Shown in pieces: positions 29,881 through 40,689 of a stretch of DNA of 64,000 nucleotides. How positions within the stretch are numbered: the stretch's first letter is position 1; each line of letters opens with the position of its first letter. Origin of the DNA: Volutella citrinella (lineage: Eukaryota; Ascomycota; Sordariomycetes; Hypocreales; Nectriaceae); assembly GCA_034401135.1 (NCBI GenBank), contig JAWZSP010000006.1:620001-684000 (forward strand). The letters run 5' to 3'. Under the pieces are notes generated by a model. It searched no databases. It saw nothing but the letters and a program-made list of their open reading frames with translations, and had not been told where the DNA came from. Made by a program: the position numbers and the translations under genes.

Positions 29881-32832
29881 ATGGCGTCGCATAACGCATA
29901 TGTCACGTACAAACGACAGACCAGGGAACTGCTGCAATGGATGATAAAAAGCTCCAACACGATCATCATCTTAGCATCTACCGAATTCGCCGACGAGGAT
30001 GAGCCAAAGTTGATCAACACGACCGGCCTGACGACGGTATCAGGCCTGGTTTCCATGGCCCGTCTGATTGCTAAATACGCCGCCGCAAAAACGCCAGGTT
30101 CCATCTTCTCTCTCCTGCAGTCCGTAATCCGGGCTAGAAGCGAGGCTTGGGCGGCGTACCAAACGACATTCGCAAGTAGCCCGGATCCCAAGGTCGCCAA
30201 GTACAACGACTCCCACAAACACTTCATCAATTCGCTAAAGCAAATCTTTGAACTTCTCGGAGGTGAAGCCTGGCTCTCACAGCAGAACGGAGAAGCTGAT
30301 CTGGCGTCCGACGATGTGCTGGTGGCCTTGAATCGCTTTGACATTCTTGGCATTGAGGATGATCAGGAAGAGGACGGGTCTGACCAGGAGGATGGCGGCG
30401 CTCCCTCCCAGCCGACGCAACCAGTAAGAAGAAAACAACCCCGTCCTGGAAGAGGGAAAAAAGGAAAGCGAGGAAAGAAGGGTAAAAATACGAAGCGGGA
30501 TGCGGTCAAAGAGTCTGCTCCCGTGCTGCTCCCCATCGAAGCATACAAGATCATCGAGGATACCGAGGGCATCATCACCGACTACTTGCTCGCCGTATAC
30601 GCCTTGGCAAGGGAATGGATGGACCTCAGGTTCTTCCTGCAGGAAACCTGGGAGGAGGTTGCTTATGACGGCGTCAATAGCGCTGTGGCGGGCACGCTGT
30701 CGACACTTGCTGTAGCCATGCTACAGCGAGCTGAATTCAACATCTTGATGGATTTCCCAGGCCATGAATCGTACCAAACAGTCATGGACACGCTGACGAG
30801 AGGCGATGTGGAGAGAATACAAGGCAACTTCTCAGCCAATCTGATTGCGCTCGGAGAGAACGAACAGGTGGGGAAGACGGTAGAGCAGACAAAGGTCAAC
30901 GTCAAGGAGTTTTTTCTCGTCCACACGTACCAAGCACTCGTCGACTTCCTCACCGACTTTCGGAAGACACGGAGCGGTAGCCCTACCCGCATGATGATGA
31001 AGAAGCTTCAGAACTGGAATCCAGCCATCGACTTGATGAAGGCTTCGGAGGCAGAGAGGCTGGCGTGGCGGTGGTCCTTCACCATCAACTGGCTTTACGA
31101 CTTGGTCAACCTCTTCTCGTCCATTGTCGTGCAGCGAAACACCATGAAGGGCCAGAAGTGGGTGTACGAGGACGTCGACTGGTCTCCGAATGGGCCTTGG
31201 GACAAACATCGCAGACTGTTCGGGCTCAACGAGTTTGCGGGCGCAATTACCTCGCTGGCGATGCAGAAGGCTACCACGGACGTCCGCCCTAGAATATTTC
31301 CCCATCACGTTTTCCAGCTGCAGTGCATCGTGGACTCGGTCACCGTCTGCCGCGGATGGAGCTTCAATCTTTTCCGGGGAGATGTTCTGCAGCCGTCGCC
31401 GCCAGACTTTCGACCCAGGCGCGATGTTGACCTGTTCCTCGACCGCGAATGCGAAAACTTTGGAAAGGGCTACCTACAGGGAGCTAGTATGTGGAAGCAG
31501 CTGCTCGAACGAGACTCGCAGCTTCACGGCAATCCGAACCGACATGCAGCCCAGATTGACCTACTGGAGGGTGTCAAGGACGACTTTGTCAATTGGCTTG
31601 GCGAAAGTAAGTACATGTACGGCTTGACGACGATAGCCCCTTCACGATTTACGCGAACGAATGCGAATGGCCTCTGGGAGTATTGTCCGTATCTTTGTGG
31701 CGCGGGTCTCATGGAAGGCCTTGAAATGACCTACAATATCAGCCTGGGCATATGGGACCAGATTCACGAGCCACTCTTGATCCTTCACCTTCACAACATG
31801 CTAGTCCAAAGGGGTTATATCAAAGAGCCCATTGGCCTCTATGCCAGCTTACAGGACATGTTTGCCGAGGATATTTTCGTTGGTGGCAAAGCACCGACAT
31901 CAGGCTTCTTGGAAGCTCTATCAGAACGAGTCCACGGAGCCTTCCGCGGTCCAGGGCTACGTCAGACGATGCAAGCAAAACAAGAAGCAAGTCGGGTTGA
32001 ATCAATCCACTCATTTACTCCTGACTGCAACTCTCTGTTCAAGACAAAGTCCAACCTCCAGCTCTACCGGCAGGCAAACTGGAACCCGGAGCACATCCCG
32101 GACAAGGACGTTCAGCCGTCTTCGATGCTCGGCGTTGTTCGAATAGCGCAGACAAAGCAGTACGTGGATGCCCAGACGGGTAAGCGCACGTTTGAGGAGA
32201 CAGACTTGGTCAGGAGAGCTAGGGAAAAGACGGGCGGTGACGATTTCCTGATGGAAGCGGCGGCTTTTGCGCGAACGATAGCCCGGGGTAAGCAGGACCT
32301 CTCCCAAGGCGTCATGGACACACCTGACGACTGGGGTGCCATGCCTGGCTCAAAAATCAAGGCCATGATGTCGGCTGGAAAGGACGCATCCTCAAAGTCT
32401 GACACGGTGGAGCTCAACAACCGGGAACTGCTCACCTGTGTCAAACTAGACGTCATGAGCGACGTCAGCGGCCACCTCCCGTACTCTAGCCTCAACTACG
32501 CCTGGGTTGCGGTGACGATGATGTCAGTCTTTATGCGCGTCGAGGACGAGCTGCGAAAACGGCGGAACCCGACCTTGGTGAGAGCGTACGAGAAGGACCC
32601 CGCGTGGTCGAGGGCAAAGCGCGTGGGCTTGGTCATGCTGGCCATGCAGGAGGACGACGACGAGTGTCTCCGGGTTATGGCCGACGTGCTGGAGAATCCG
32701 AGGTCGGGGTTCTTGCATCATTCGTATTGGGATGCTGGGCAGCGGGTGTCTGACATGGTTGAGCGGCCGGGCGCACGTAGAGCCGGCAGGGGGGCCGGTG
32801 AGCGGATGGGGACCGAGTGTACCGTCATGTGA
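29881..32832 (+). CDS. DUF6604-domain protein
   Basis: A single exon of 983 codons plus stop. The N-terminus (ASHNAYVTYKRQTRELLQWM, then LINTTGLTTVSGLVSMARLI) matches the fungal DUF6604 domain as I remember it: a Y.xYKRxT....W opening followed by a helical region over residues 1-280. A Lys/Arg-rich basic linker (RRKQPRPGRGKKGKRGKK, about residues 185-205) could be a nuclear localisation signal. The remaining 700 residues are mostly helical with no recognised motif. Such proteins are widespread in filamentous ascomycetes, long, intronless or nearly so and of unknown function. No signal peptide or TM helix is apparent. Confidence 0.78.
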   Translation: MASHNAYVTYKRQTRELLQWMIKSSNTIIILASTEFADEDEPKLINTTGLTTVSGLVSMARLIAKYAAAKTPGSIFSLLQSVIRARSEAWAAYQTTFASSPDPKVAKYNDSHKHFINSLKQIFELLGGEAWLSQQNGEADLASDDVLVALNRFDILGIEDDQEEDGSDQEDGGAPSQPTQPVRRKQPRPGRGKKGKRGKKGKNTKRDAVKESAPVLLPIEAYKIIEDTEGIITDYLLAVYALAREWMDLRFFLQETWEEVAYDGVNSAVAGTLSTLAVAMLQRAEFNILMDFPGHESYQTVMDTLTRGDVERIQGNFSANLIALGENEQVGKTVEQTKVNVKEFFLVHTYQALVDFLTDFRKTRSGSPTRMMMKKLQNWNPAIDLMKASEAERLAWRWSFTINWLYDLVNLFSSIVVQRNTMKGQKWVYEDVDWSPNGPWDKHRRLFGLNEFAGAITSLAMQKATTDVRPRIFPHHVFQLQCIVDSVTVCRGWSFNLFRGDVLQPSPPDFRPRRDVDLFLDRECENFGKGYLQGASMWKQLLERDSQLHGNPNRHAAQIDLLEGVKDDFVNWLGESKYMYGLTTIAPSRFTRTNANGLWEYCPYLCGAGLMEGLEMTYNISLGIWDQIHEPLLILHLHNMLVQRGYIKEPIGLYASLQDMFAEDIFVGGKAPTSGFLEALSERVHGAFRGPGLRQTMQAKQEASRVESIHSFTPDCNSLFKTKSNLQLYRQANWNPEHIPDKDVQPSSMLGVVRIAQTKQYVDAQTGKRTFEETDLVRRAREKTGGDDFLMEAAAFARTIARGKQDLSQGVMDTPDDWGAMPGSKIKAMMSAGKDASSKSDTVELNNRELLTCVKLDVMSDVSGHLPYSSLNYAWVAVTMMSVFMRVEDELRKRRNPTLVRAYEKDPAWSRAKRVGLVMLAMQEDDDECLRVMADVLENPRSGFLHHSYWDAGQRVSDMVERPGARRAGRGAGERMGTECTVM

Positions 32833-33558
32833 GTGTGAGATGGTGTGGTGAGGGCAATGAGGGGTGCGAGTCTGTCTTGTGCTGCACCATTTTTGGTGTT
32901 GGGACAGATTGAAGCAGTCGCATCACGAGAGAAAAGTATGACCATTTGGAAGACAGCAAACAGGCCATATGATTATGACGAGGATTCAATAACCAGCTCT
33001 TGTCCCTTTTCTACGCCCTCAGCAATTCTCAAATCTCGCTTCATACGATCACGGGAAGGCATTTGCTGAATGCAAGTGAGCTATCGAGTTGTATTAGATG
33101 AAGTTGATTCTCTAGGCACCTGTCCTGGAATACAATCATCCCAAGGCTCTCCCAGTCCATTACATCCCAAAGTTTGGGGAAAACACAACGCTAAGTCTAG
33201 ATTTTTTTTATAACAATGCTCGAATCTCTGCTCAAGCCCCAAAATACTCGACGCTTCTAAATCATGCGCGAGTTCGCAACACACCTATCCGGCCGTGATG
33301 CGACATTGTCCTTGGCCATTGGGGCACTGGACATCGTGAGGGGACAGCCATGACACTGCTCTTGCCCAGGACAATGCGGTACCACCATAGGGCCTTCTAG
33401 ACCCTCTCTTTCAGTGGTATTTTGAGCAGATTTTGTTTCCGGTCGTCACCCCGTTTGGTGGTGATCTGTGAGTTTGAAACATGTTCCATCCAAGGCGTTT
33501 GGGCTGATGCAACGCGCTCTGCCCGTCTTGTCGTTGGATGCAATGATAATCGGGGACA
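32833..33558. other. Intergenic between convergent genes
   Basis: 726 bp of 3' flanks; no gene supported. Confidence 0.5.
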
Positions 33559-35549
33559 TCAAAGGTGCCCCTTCCTGTCTGCTCTTCTGAGGGCTTGCAT
33601 ATCAGAGGTGCATCGCTCATCATACGTTTTGTAACCGTTAAAGTTGGCAGCCAGCCGCCAGTCATCGACTTCCTTGCCTCCTCCACAGCCGCACGGCATG
33701 ATGCGGTCGCCATATTGAACATTGTAAGAGACATCGCCAGTGTCGCATACCGGAATGGTGAAAGTCCCCTCCCATGCGGTACCCTTCTCCCACGGCTTGG
33801 CCCAGCCATCTCCGAGGGCCTCTGCAACGCGAGCGTCGGCTGTTTTAGCGTCATAGTTAAACTTGGCGACTTGGTAGGCCGCGATGGAAGACTCGAAGAC
33901 GTCGTTGATGGTCAGCTTGTAATCTTCCTCGATGAAACCAGCATCAAGCTTATTATAACCCATGGGATGAGTCATCTGTCCAGTACCAAAGATGTTGAGC
34001 CCAGTCTTGCTGAGTAAACCAGTTGAGGCCTCATCCCAGTAGTACAGGTAGTAGACACCGGGTTCCTGGATAGAGTCAGCTCCGTTGTCCTGGGTGAAAG
34101 CTCGGGGACACTTACACCATCGCGACAGTATTTCATGTCCTGCGGCCCTTGCCTGTCGTCGGCGCAAGACCCATCCACATCGGTAGTGTACGTAATAAAG
34201 ATCTTTTGCCGGCGCCAGACATGGTTGATGGCGCGGGCATTGAACTGCTTCATCATATACTTGCGGTGCGCCGCCAAGTCTGCGTCCTTGCCGTCGCCGA
34301 ATTCCGTTGGCCGGCCAGGAAGCATAACTCCGCCCCTTGCCAACTCACTAGATGAGATATCAATATCCGATATTCAGTGTGAATAGGTACGGTGTAACTT
34401 ACTAAAACTGGTGAAACCCGACGGGCTCGCCAGTAGTGATGTTCTTCTGCATGACGTTGACCGCGCTCCTCGTGCTCTCAAAAATATTCGTCATGAAACG
34501 GGTCAGGTCGCCGAAGTTACTAAAGTCCTCCGACCCAGGATACTGCACTGTTTCCCTGAAATTGGCGACAATACCAGTGGCGAGTGCACCAGTAGCGGTG
34601 ACGCTCTCCTTTCGCTCATTGCTTTTCCCAACCCACTTGGTGAGCTTGACGAATGCGCCACTAATGCCGATTACTGTGCCAATGCTAATAAAGAGCTCCT
34701 GTCCCTTAATGTTAGCCAGGTATATCATCTAAAGGCATGGGCAAGCCATCCAAGCATACCCTCAGGAAGAACTGAAACTCCTTTTTGATGGCAGGGAAAA
34801 ATTCTGTGGTGAGGTAGCCGCTCATGCCGAGGAAATTCAGCTGTGTCTGGTCAAGAACTTCCTGCCATATCTTGTTAGATTCACATCTCTAGGACGTGGA
34901 GGCGGCGAGTTGCTACTCACGAGATAGTCTCGAGTGAAGTCTTGAAACCCCTGAATCGCTTGCATAACCATGTAGACCGGCCGTTGCTTGTCGTGATCGT
35001 AACATTCTGGGCCCCAGTCGCCAGAGCATTTGATTTCTAGCGTTTGATTAGACATGACTACTTCAATGGATCAATGGATGCTTACCATCGCAAGCGATGT
35101 CGCCAAAGCAAACGTCGCCGCCTGTGGCACAGTGATATATCTCCTTCTATATCACGGGTTAGCCACACGAGTCGCTTTGTTTCGACCCTAGCATGAGCAC
35201 GTACCCCGTTGAGATACATTCGACCAAACAGGTTAACCTATCGATGTCAGGTATGCGTCGTCCAGCGTGTGTCTTTGTGTCGTACAAAATTGTTTGGCCA
35301 GTCGTTAGGGATAACAGCCCGTGTCTGTGGGCCATTTGCGCCTAACCAACGGTGCCACCAGGCTTCGAACCAAGCGTCGGTATCGGCAGCGTACCAGTTG
35401 TCGATATTCGAAGAGTCCCAAAATGCGAAGCCGCACCGCCGTTTGTCCAAAGTGTGGAGTGTCCGACTCTGAACCACCGAGACGGGACCAGCGATTGCTA
35501 GTAGCGGCAGGGCTAGCCCCAAGAGGGCCTGAGAGCCGGTTAGCTTCAT
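33559..35549 (-). CDS. Secreted protein with Kex2 site, unknown family
   Basis: About eight exons, roughly 520 residues, reading continuously from the ATG at 35549: exon 1 35549-35286, a 33-nt exon 35237-35205 (VNLFGRMYLNG), then EIYHCATGGDVCFGDIACD, EIKCSGDWGPECYDHDKQRP and further exons to TGA at 33561-33559. MKLTGSQALLGLALPLLAIAG is a signal peptide and TLDKRRCGF a Kex2 site, so residues before about 35 are a propeptide. At least ten Cys are present, with a CGCGG cluster near the end. The middle contains GTVIGISGAFVKLTKWVGKS, hydrophobic enough to contact membranes. I do not recognise the family. A TATATAAT box lies on the minus strand at 35619-35612, about 65 bp upstream. Confidence 0.7.
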
Positions 35550-36556
35550 TGAAACGAGTGTGTGTTGAAGACCGGCCGGATAAGATAGGCCATGGGAAAG
35601 GCTGCCATGTATTATATAGCGTCGCTCGATGACGGGATTGTAGAGTGAGAATGCACCATTACTCTGTAATATTAAACTCCAGGGTCCATCCCGTCGGGTC
35701 CGCGTCACCAAGCGATGCTCCGGGAAATACAATATGTTTGACAAATCGGCCAATACGCGAATCATGACGTTCAGATCCTTCAATGGCGGCCGACGACCCT
35801 CCGCTCGACCCTCGCCAAGAGCTTCGGTGTACGGCAACCAATGGGAACCGCTGTAGATCCCTTCAAGAGCCGCATCACTGGGGCCAGAGCTTCCCCTCTC
35901 TGGGGCGTCTGCAAGATCGATCAACGAATCTAATCGGGCTGTCGGCGCACGAGGTGAGGCACGTCAACCACAATTGGGGGAGCGTACCTGAGCAGGATCG
36001 TCGCGTGGCCGGCTTCTCGGGGGCCGTCGGCAGTTGTGCGAGAAGCCGGACCATTCCTTCGGGCTGCACAACATGGCCTAGTCAAGGCAACATGGAGTGG
36101 CGGGATTGTCTCATAGCGGGGTCGCGTGCCCGACGCTGGTGGTCGCAGTGCTAATTATGGACTATTCATAGAGACTGGCGGATGGGACTAGGGATGGTTG
36201 AGGTCTGAACCCGAACCTTAAGCTAGTTACTAGCCGCGCCACCCGGTTTTACTGGTTGCAATACAGCGCTTGGGATGGAATCATCCGGGTTGAGTTAAGC
36301 GCCCAGACCCTGAATAACCAAAAGAGGCTACTGCTCGTGCTCTAGCCAATGCTTCGCCTCGGTCAGGAACGCATAGGCCAGTCTGTCTATGAATTCGAAT
36401 GTCCATTTTATTACTACAAGAAGCCGTCGCATCCTCCCGTTTACCCGATGTCCGCAGATCAACGACAACGTGGGCTGAATGATTCGCATTTGTTTCTCGG
36501 AGAGGGGCTCTGGCAATGGGCCATGGTGTTGATGACATAGAAACCCCCCCACGGAG
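35550..36556. other. Intergenic, 1.0 kb
   Basis: Upstream of the secreted protein gene and 3' of the acyltransferase. It holds a minus-strand TATA box at 35619-35612 and no supported gene. Confidence 0.5.
35612..35619 (-). promoter_or_regulatory. TATA box of secreted protein gene
   Basis: Minus strand TATATAAT about 65 bp upstream of the ATG at 35549. Confidence 0.5.
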
Positions 36557-38114
36557 CTATTGACCTTCCAACTCCTGGCGCATCGCTTCCATCTCCCCCT
36601 CCAGCACAGCCCACGCTTGGTGCGCAAGATGGGCCGTCAACCAGTAATTACCCTGCTGATCTTCACCGAGCACCAAAATGATATTCCTCATCTGTGGGTT
36701 GGACACCATAGCCTGCGAGTGGTGGAATGTCAGCGATCCCGCTTGCTGACTCCTCTCCTGGCTGGCCCCAGATTTGATGACAGCGCCGCTAAAGTCGATA
36801 CTTTTGAACATTTCTGCTCTCGTCCAGTTGGTTATGACCACTAGAAGAGCATCAGGGTCACTGCATACGATGGCAGGATCGCTCTGACCCTTCGGCTGGC
36901 CATAGAGCCGACGCAAGATGGCAACCATCTGCCCCTCAGTAGACTGCTCCTTGAGATGCCGGCGATTCTCAAGGGCAATCAACCCAAGGTTTCCCACGGC
37001 AGTTTCTGCCGAAAGGAACGCAAATGCGACCAGGGACATGTTTTGGACAAAGACGCCAGGGCTGTCGCGGATCGAAGGAAGTCTGAGACGCGTGTTCATG
37101 GGATGGAACAGCGTGAGTCGTCGCGGACTCGGGAGCGCTGTGGCCACGGCTCGCGCCATCCACGCTGTGAGAACATCGCCGGTACTGATAAAGGTCCCTT
37201 CCGAGGCCCCACTACTAGCGAGGTCTGCTCGAGCCCGTGTATTGAGGTGCTCAATGGCCTTCTTGGGCAAGAAAATAGTCCGCATCTCCATCGGGTACCA
37301 AAACATATCCCACATAAATCTCAGCGCAAAAGATCCCATAGCCCAGCCATAGAGCTCCTTAGCCCCAGCGATGAACCTCTCCGGCTTCCCCTTGTAGCTG
37401 TCAACAGCTGGTCGCAACGGATCCTCCCGTGCTCCGAGCAGAGGCGGCACCTCAGAGTCGCGGCCGGCGATGACCAAGGACCAAGCGTGGACGAGCGCCT
37501 TTTGGCCCATGGCATCCATTAGCGTGTGCGGGTATGAGAGCGCAACGAGAGTCGCGTCGGTAAATGACGTTATGTGCAGTGATAGCTGAGGAGTATCGAA
37601 TTGAAGAAAGTCTTTCAAGGTTTTGGGGACATCCTCGCGGGCTGCAAACTCTCGAAATTTGTCACAGCCCGGGTGGAAGCGAGGCCCATCAGATGCCTTG
37701 GGGAGCGTCTTGGCGACTGGATGCTCGTCTATACCAATGCTGAACTCGCGATGCGAGTACGTGACGGGAGGACGCTCGGCCGTGAAGACTCGTGGCACGT
37801 ACACCTCCAGCTCGCCATCATCCTGCATCTATTTAGCAATCTTGCACCCCTGTCAACGACTCATAGCTTACCTTCAGCCTCAACCGGCCGCCAACCTTCC
37901 TCCAGTCCCCCATGCCAAGGAGCCTGATCAGAGAGGAATGCAGCTTTTCCGGGTCCAGCACGTCATCAAATCGCAACGTCCAGCCAAACACAACCTGTCG
38001 CTGTCCCTTGGTATCATCGAGCATATGCAATGGGTAGACATCGTCATCTTGCGCGAACGAGGGACGCGCCTGTGGTGGTGCCACCCCCCAGAGGCGACTG
38101 ATGGCGCGCAACAT
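36557..38114 (-). CDS. BAHD-type acyltransferase
   Basis: Two exons, 38114-37872 and 37828-36557, giving 504 residues. The frame is open further upstream but has no ATG there; the first is at 38114 (MLRAISRLWG), followed after 24 residues by DVYPLHMLDDTKGQRQVVFG, a normal start for this family. SYPHTLMDAMG carries HxxxD, the catalytic His of BAHD transferases. A canonical DFGWG is not visible near the C-terminus. The closest-looking families are fungal trichothecene 3-O-acetyltransferase-like enzymes that move an acyl group from CoA to a hydroxyl or amine. No biosynthetic partner is adjacent, so the substrate is unknown. Confidence 0.85.
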
Positions 38115-39182
38115 GGTCGCGAGCCGGATGCGGACGCTCCGCGGTGTAAATAGCAGCCTCAGGAGGTCTGCCGACAGCAATGAGTAGCAGCTTGTTGCTG
38201 CAAGATTTTCCAAGTCGGAGATGAAACTGACGCGCCTGGATCAACGCGATTTCAAGTCCTTTGGTGCCGACCTCCCGGACCAGACCCTTGCAAGCCCACA
38301 CGAACCCCCCACCGCACAGGCCTATTGGTCATTTGTCAACGTCTTCGGTAGGTCTGTGCCGCTCGCAACATGTCACCAACTTTGGTCGTTTGGCCCGACT
38401 GGCAAGGTGCCTCGACGGTTGGCAGTCGGTGTGCTCTCACTACTACGTTGCGCCGCATCTAGGGGAATGAGGCAGGAACATGCATATTTTGCAAGTCCCC
38501 TTCCTTTGACTTACTTGTGCCAACCCACGGAAGTGAATAGCACACTGATGCAGTATTCGGGGGAACTTTTAAACTCCTTGACGACCTTTTCGGATTAGAT
38601 TTCTAGTCGTAGGAGATGAAGGATAGTACTAGTAGATATATGACAGTGTTGAAGTAGTGGCCAGGAACCTATACAACCTTGCCGGGGTGATTGAGAACTT
38701 GATAGGCAGCGACGAATACCCGAATAATATAATGAAGCGCGCACTGGTTATTCAATGTTGGCTATCTCAAGACACTCGTCGCTCCACAAGAAGATGCCTG
38801 TTGCCGCGTCTGGTTTATCGTCCTCATACAATCGTGGCACCCAACGCTCTTGAACATAAAAAGCCGCCAATAGATAATAGCTTTCCATTCTTAGAGTCTC
38901 CAAAAAAATTACGCGACTACCGAGAGTTAAACTGCTCTCCCACCTTAGCAGGCACAAGATCAGAGTATTAGCTAAAACAATCCCCAGTGGCAGACCAGAC
39001 AGAGTGTGTTTACCCTACACCACGACATGAAGGATCGTATGTTGGTGGTTGGATCCACTTTCGGTAATGCGTAGTGGCCCGTGAGCAGACCGTGAACGTG
39101 AATTGATGACCTGGATCCTTCATTTCACATCACCAGCTCCGTTGCGACGCTCAACCAGTCGCCTTCCCAGCGCGTTTGCGCC
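38115..39182. other. Intergenic, 1.1 kb
   Basis: Divergent gap between the acyltransferase and the next gene; no gene or distinct signal seen. Confidence 0.5.
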
Positions 39183-40689
39183 ATGCAAGCCATCGTGGGG
39201 CTCGAGAGCCCAGTACCTGTAGGTATCACATGGGCAGACTACAGCCGCACCAACGTGCAGATGCAGCATGTCAAGCAGCAGTACGACGACCCTCGCCATC
39301 AGCCCTGCTTTGCCTGGACCGCAGGACAGTTCCAGCAGGGCGAGATTAGTTTCGCTCAGTATCTGGACTCGATCCTCTTGCATCTCAAGGCCGAGGAGGA
39401 TGGTGGCGTCCGCCACGACTACGATGGACGCATGGACTATGTTGCCAGTGCTTGGATCGACATTTTGCCAATGCATTACCTCGACATCTTTACGGGAGCC
39501 GCACTGTCACGGTTCCGGACTCCCGGATTTGAGCCGCTTGCTGCCCAGGGTATGTAATCCCCGCTTCTGTTCTCTGGATTGTGGCTTAACTATTGCAGAG
39601 TGGAATCTCCTTCGAGCCTTGGCTGAGTTGGCGTGGACCATACCTGACGTCAAAGAATTTGATCGCCTCTCCGAAGAGCGCAACTTGTACCTCGAAGACC
39701 TCTCCTCTGAGTCTTTCGACATGATCATGGTCGTCTGTTACTCGAACAGGCACTTTGATCTCTTCCAGCACCTCATCGGACAGCTTCCGGCTCCTGCGAC
39801 GTCGTCGTTTGATTGGGTCGAGGCAGAGCTCTTCGAGGCTCGCATTGGCAACACACTTCACAGACACGATCTCTTTCGCAAAGATGCGCCCGACATCGAC
39901 CTTGAAGTACAATTTTGGACGCTGTTGTTGAACTTGGGATGGATCCACGGGCCACCAGATGGGCGTGGAAGGAGGGTGGATGAATGGGGGCTCCGGAGGG
40001 GCTTCGAAATACTTGCCCACGAAGTCGGTCCAACAGGGTCGCCCACGATGGAGTATGACTCGCCTCACCTCGAGGCACTTCACGCCGCCCTGGGTGCCAA
40101 CAAGTTCTTCCCGTCCCTGGGCGCGGTTGGCAAATTCCTCTCTCGTTGCCCTAACGATGAACGCGCAGAGCGATTCTTCAGACACTTCCCTCCAGCCGAT
40201 ATCTCAGCCAGCGAGGCATTCCACAGCAGCGAAACAGGACATGCCCTAGCGAAGATCATCGAGTCTGACCTGATCAGTGATGAACTGGCGGCCAAGTACG
40301 TCAAGGTTCTCCTTGAAGGCATCCCCAACTTGGATCTGCAGCACTGGGCAAGAATGCCAGACGAACTCCCGAAAATGGGCATGGTGATACCGTGGTACAG
40401 TGCCATTCACTCTTCAGCTTGGCGAGGCAGCGTCGAAATTGGCAAGATGCTAGTTGAGCGTGGTGCCAAGATCGACTTTGATAGACAGTACGGAATGGAC
40501 ATACTCAGCATCGCTGAAGCGCGAGGACATGCGCGGTATGCTGAATGGATAAGGAGCTTTCTCGATCCCGGCGATCGCCGGCTGACACTAAACCGGGAAG
40601 AAGAATTGGCAAAGGTATACGGTAGGCCGAGCGGCACGCGGTTTAGTTATACGAAAGATACCTACGAAATACTCCAGGCTGAGTTATAA
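39183..40689 (+). CDS. Ankyrin-containing protein of unknown function
   Basis: Two exons, 39183-39549 and 39599-40689, give 485 residues; the intron is 49 nt. The first 350 residues are helical and show no recognised domain, though the sequence from about residue 115 (EWNLLRALAELAWTIPDVKE, SYSNR-like helices) has the look of degenerate solenoid repeats. Near the C-terminus PWYSAIHSSAWRGSVEIGKM is followed by LVERGAKIDFDRQYGMDILS and a helical IAEARGHARYAEWI, which fit two ankyrin repeats. No signal peptide or TM segment. Probably an intracellular protein-binding protein. Confidence 0.72.
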
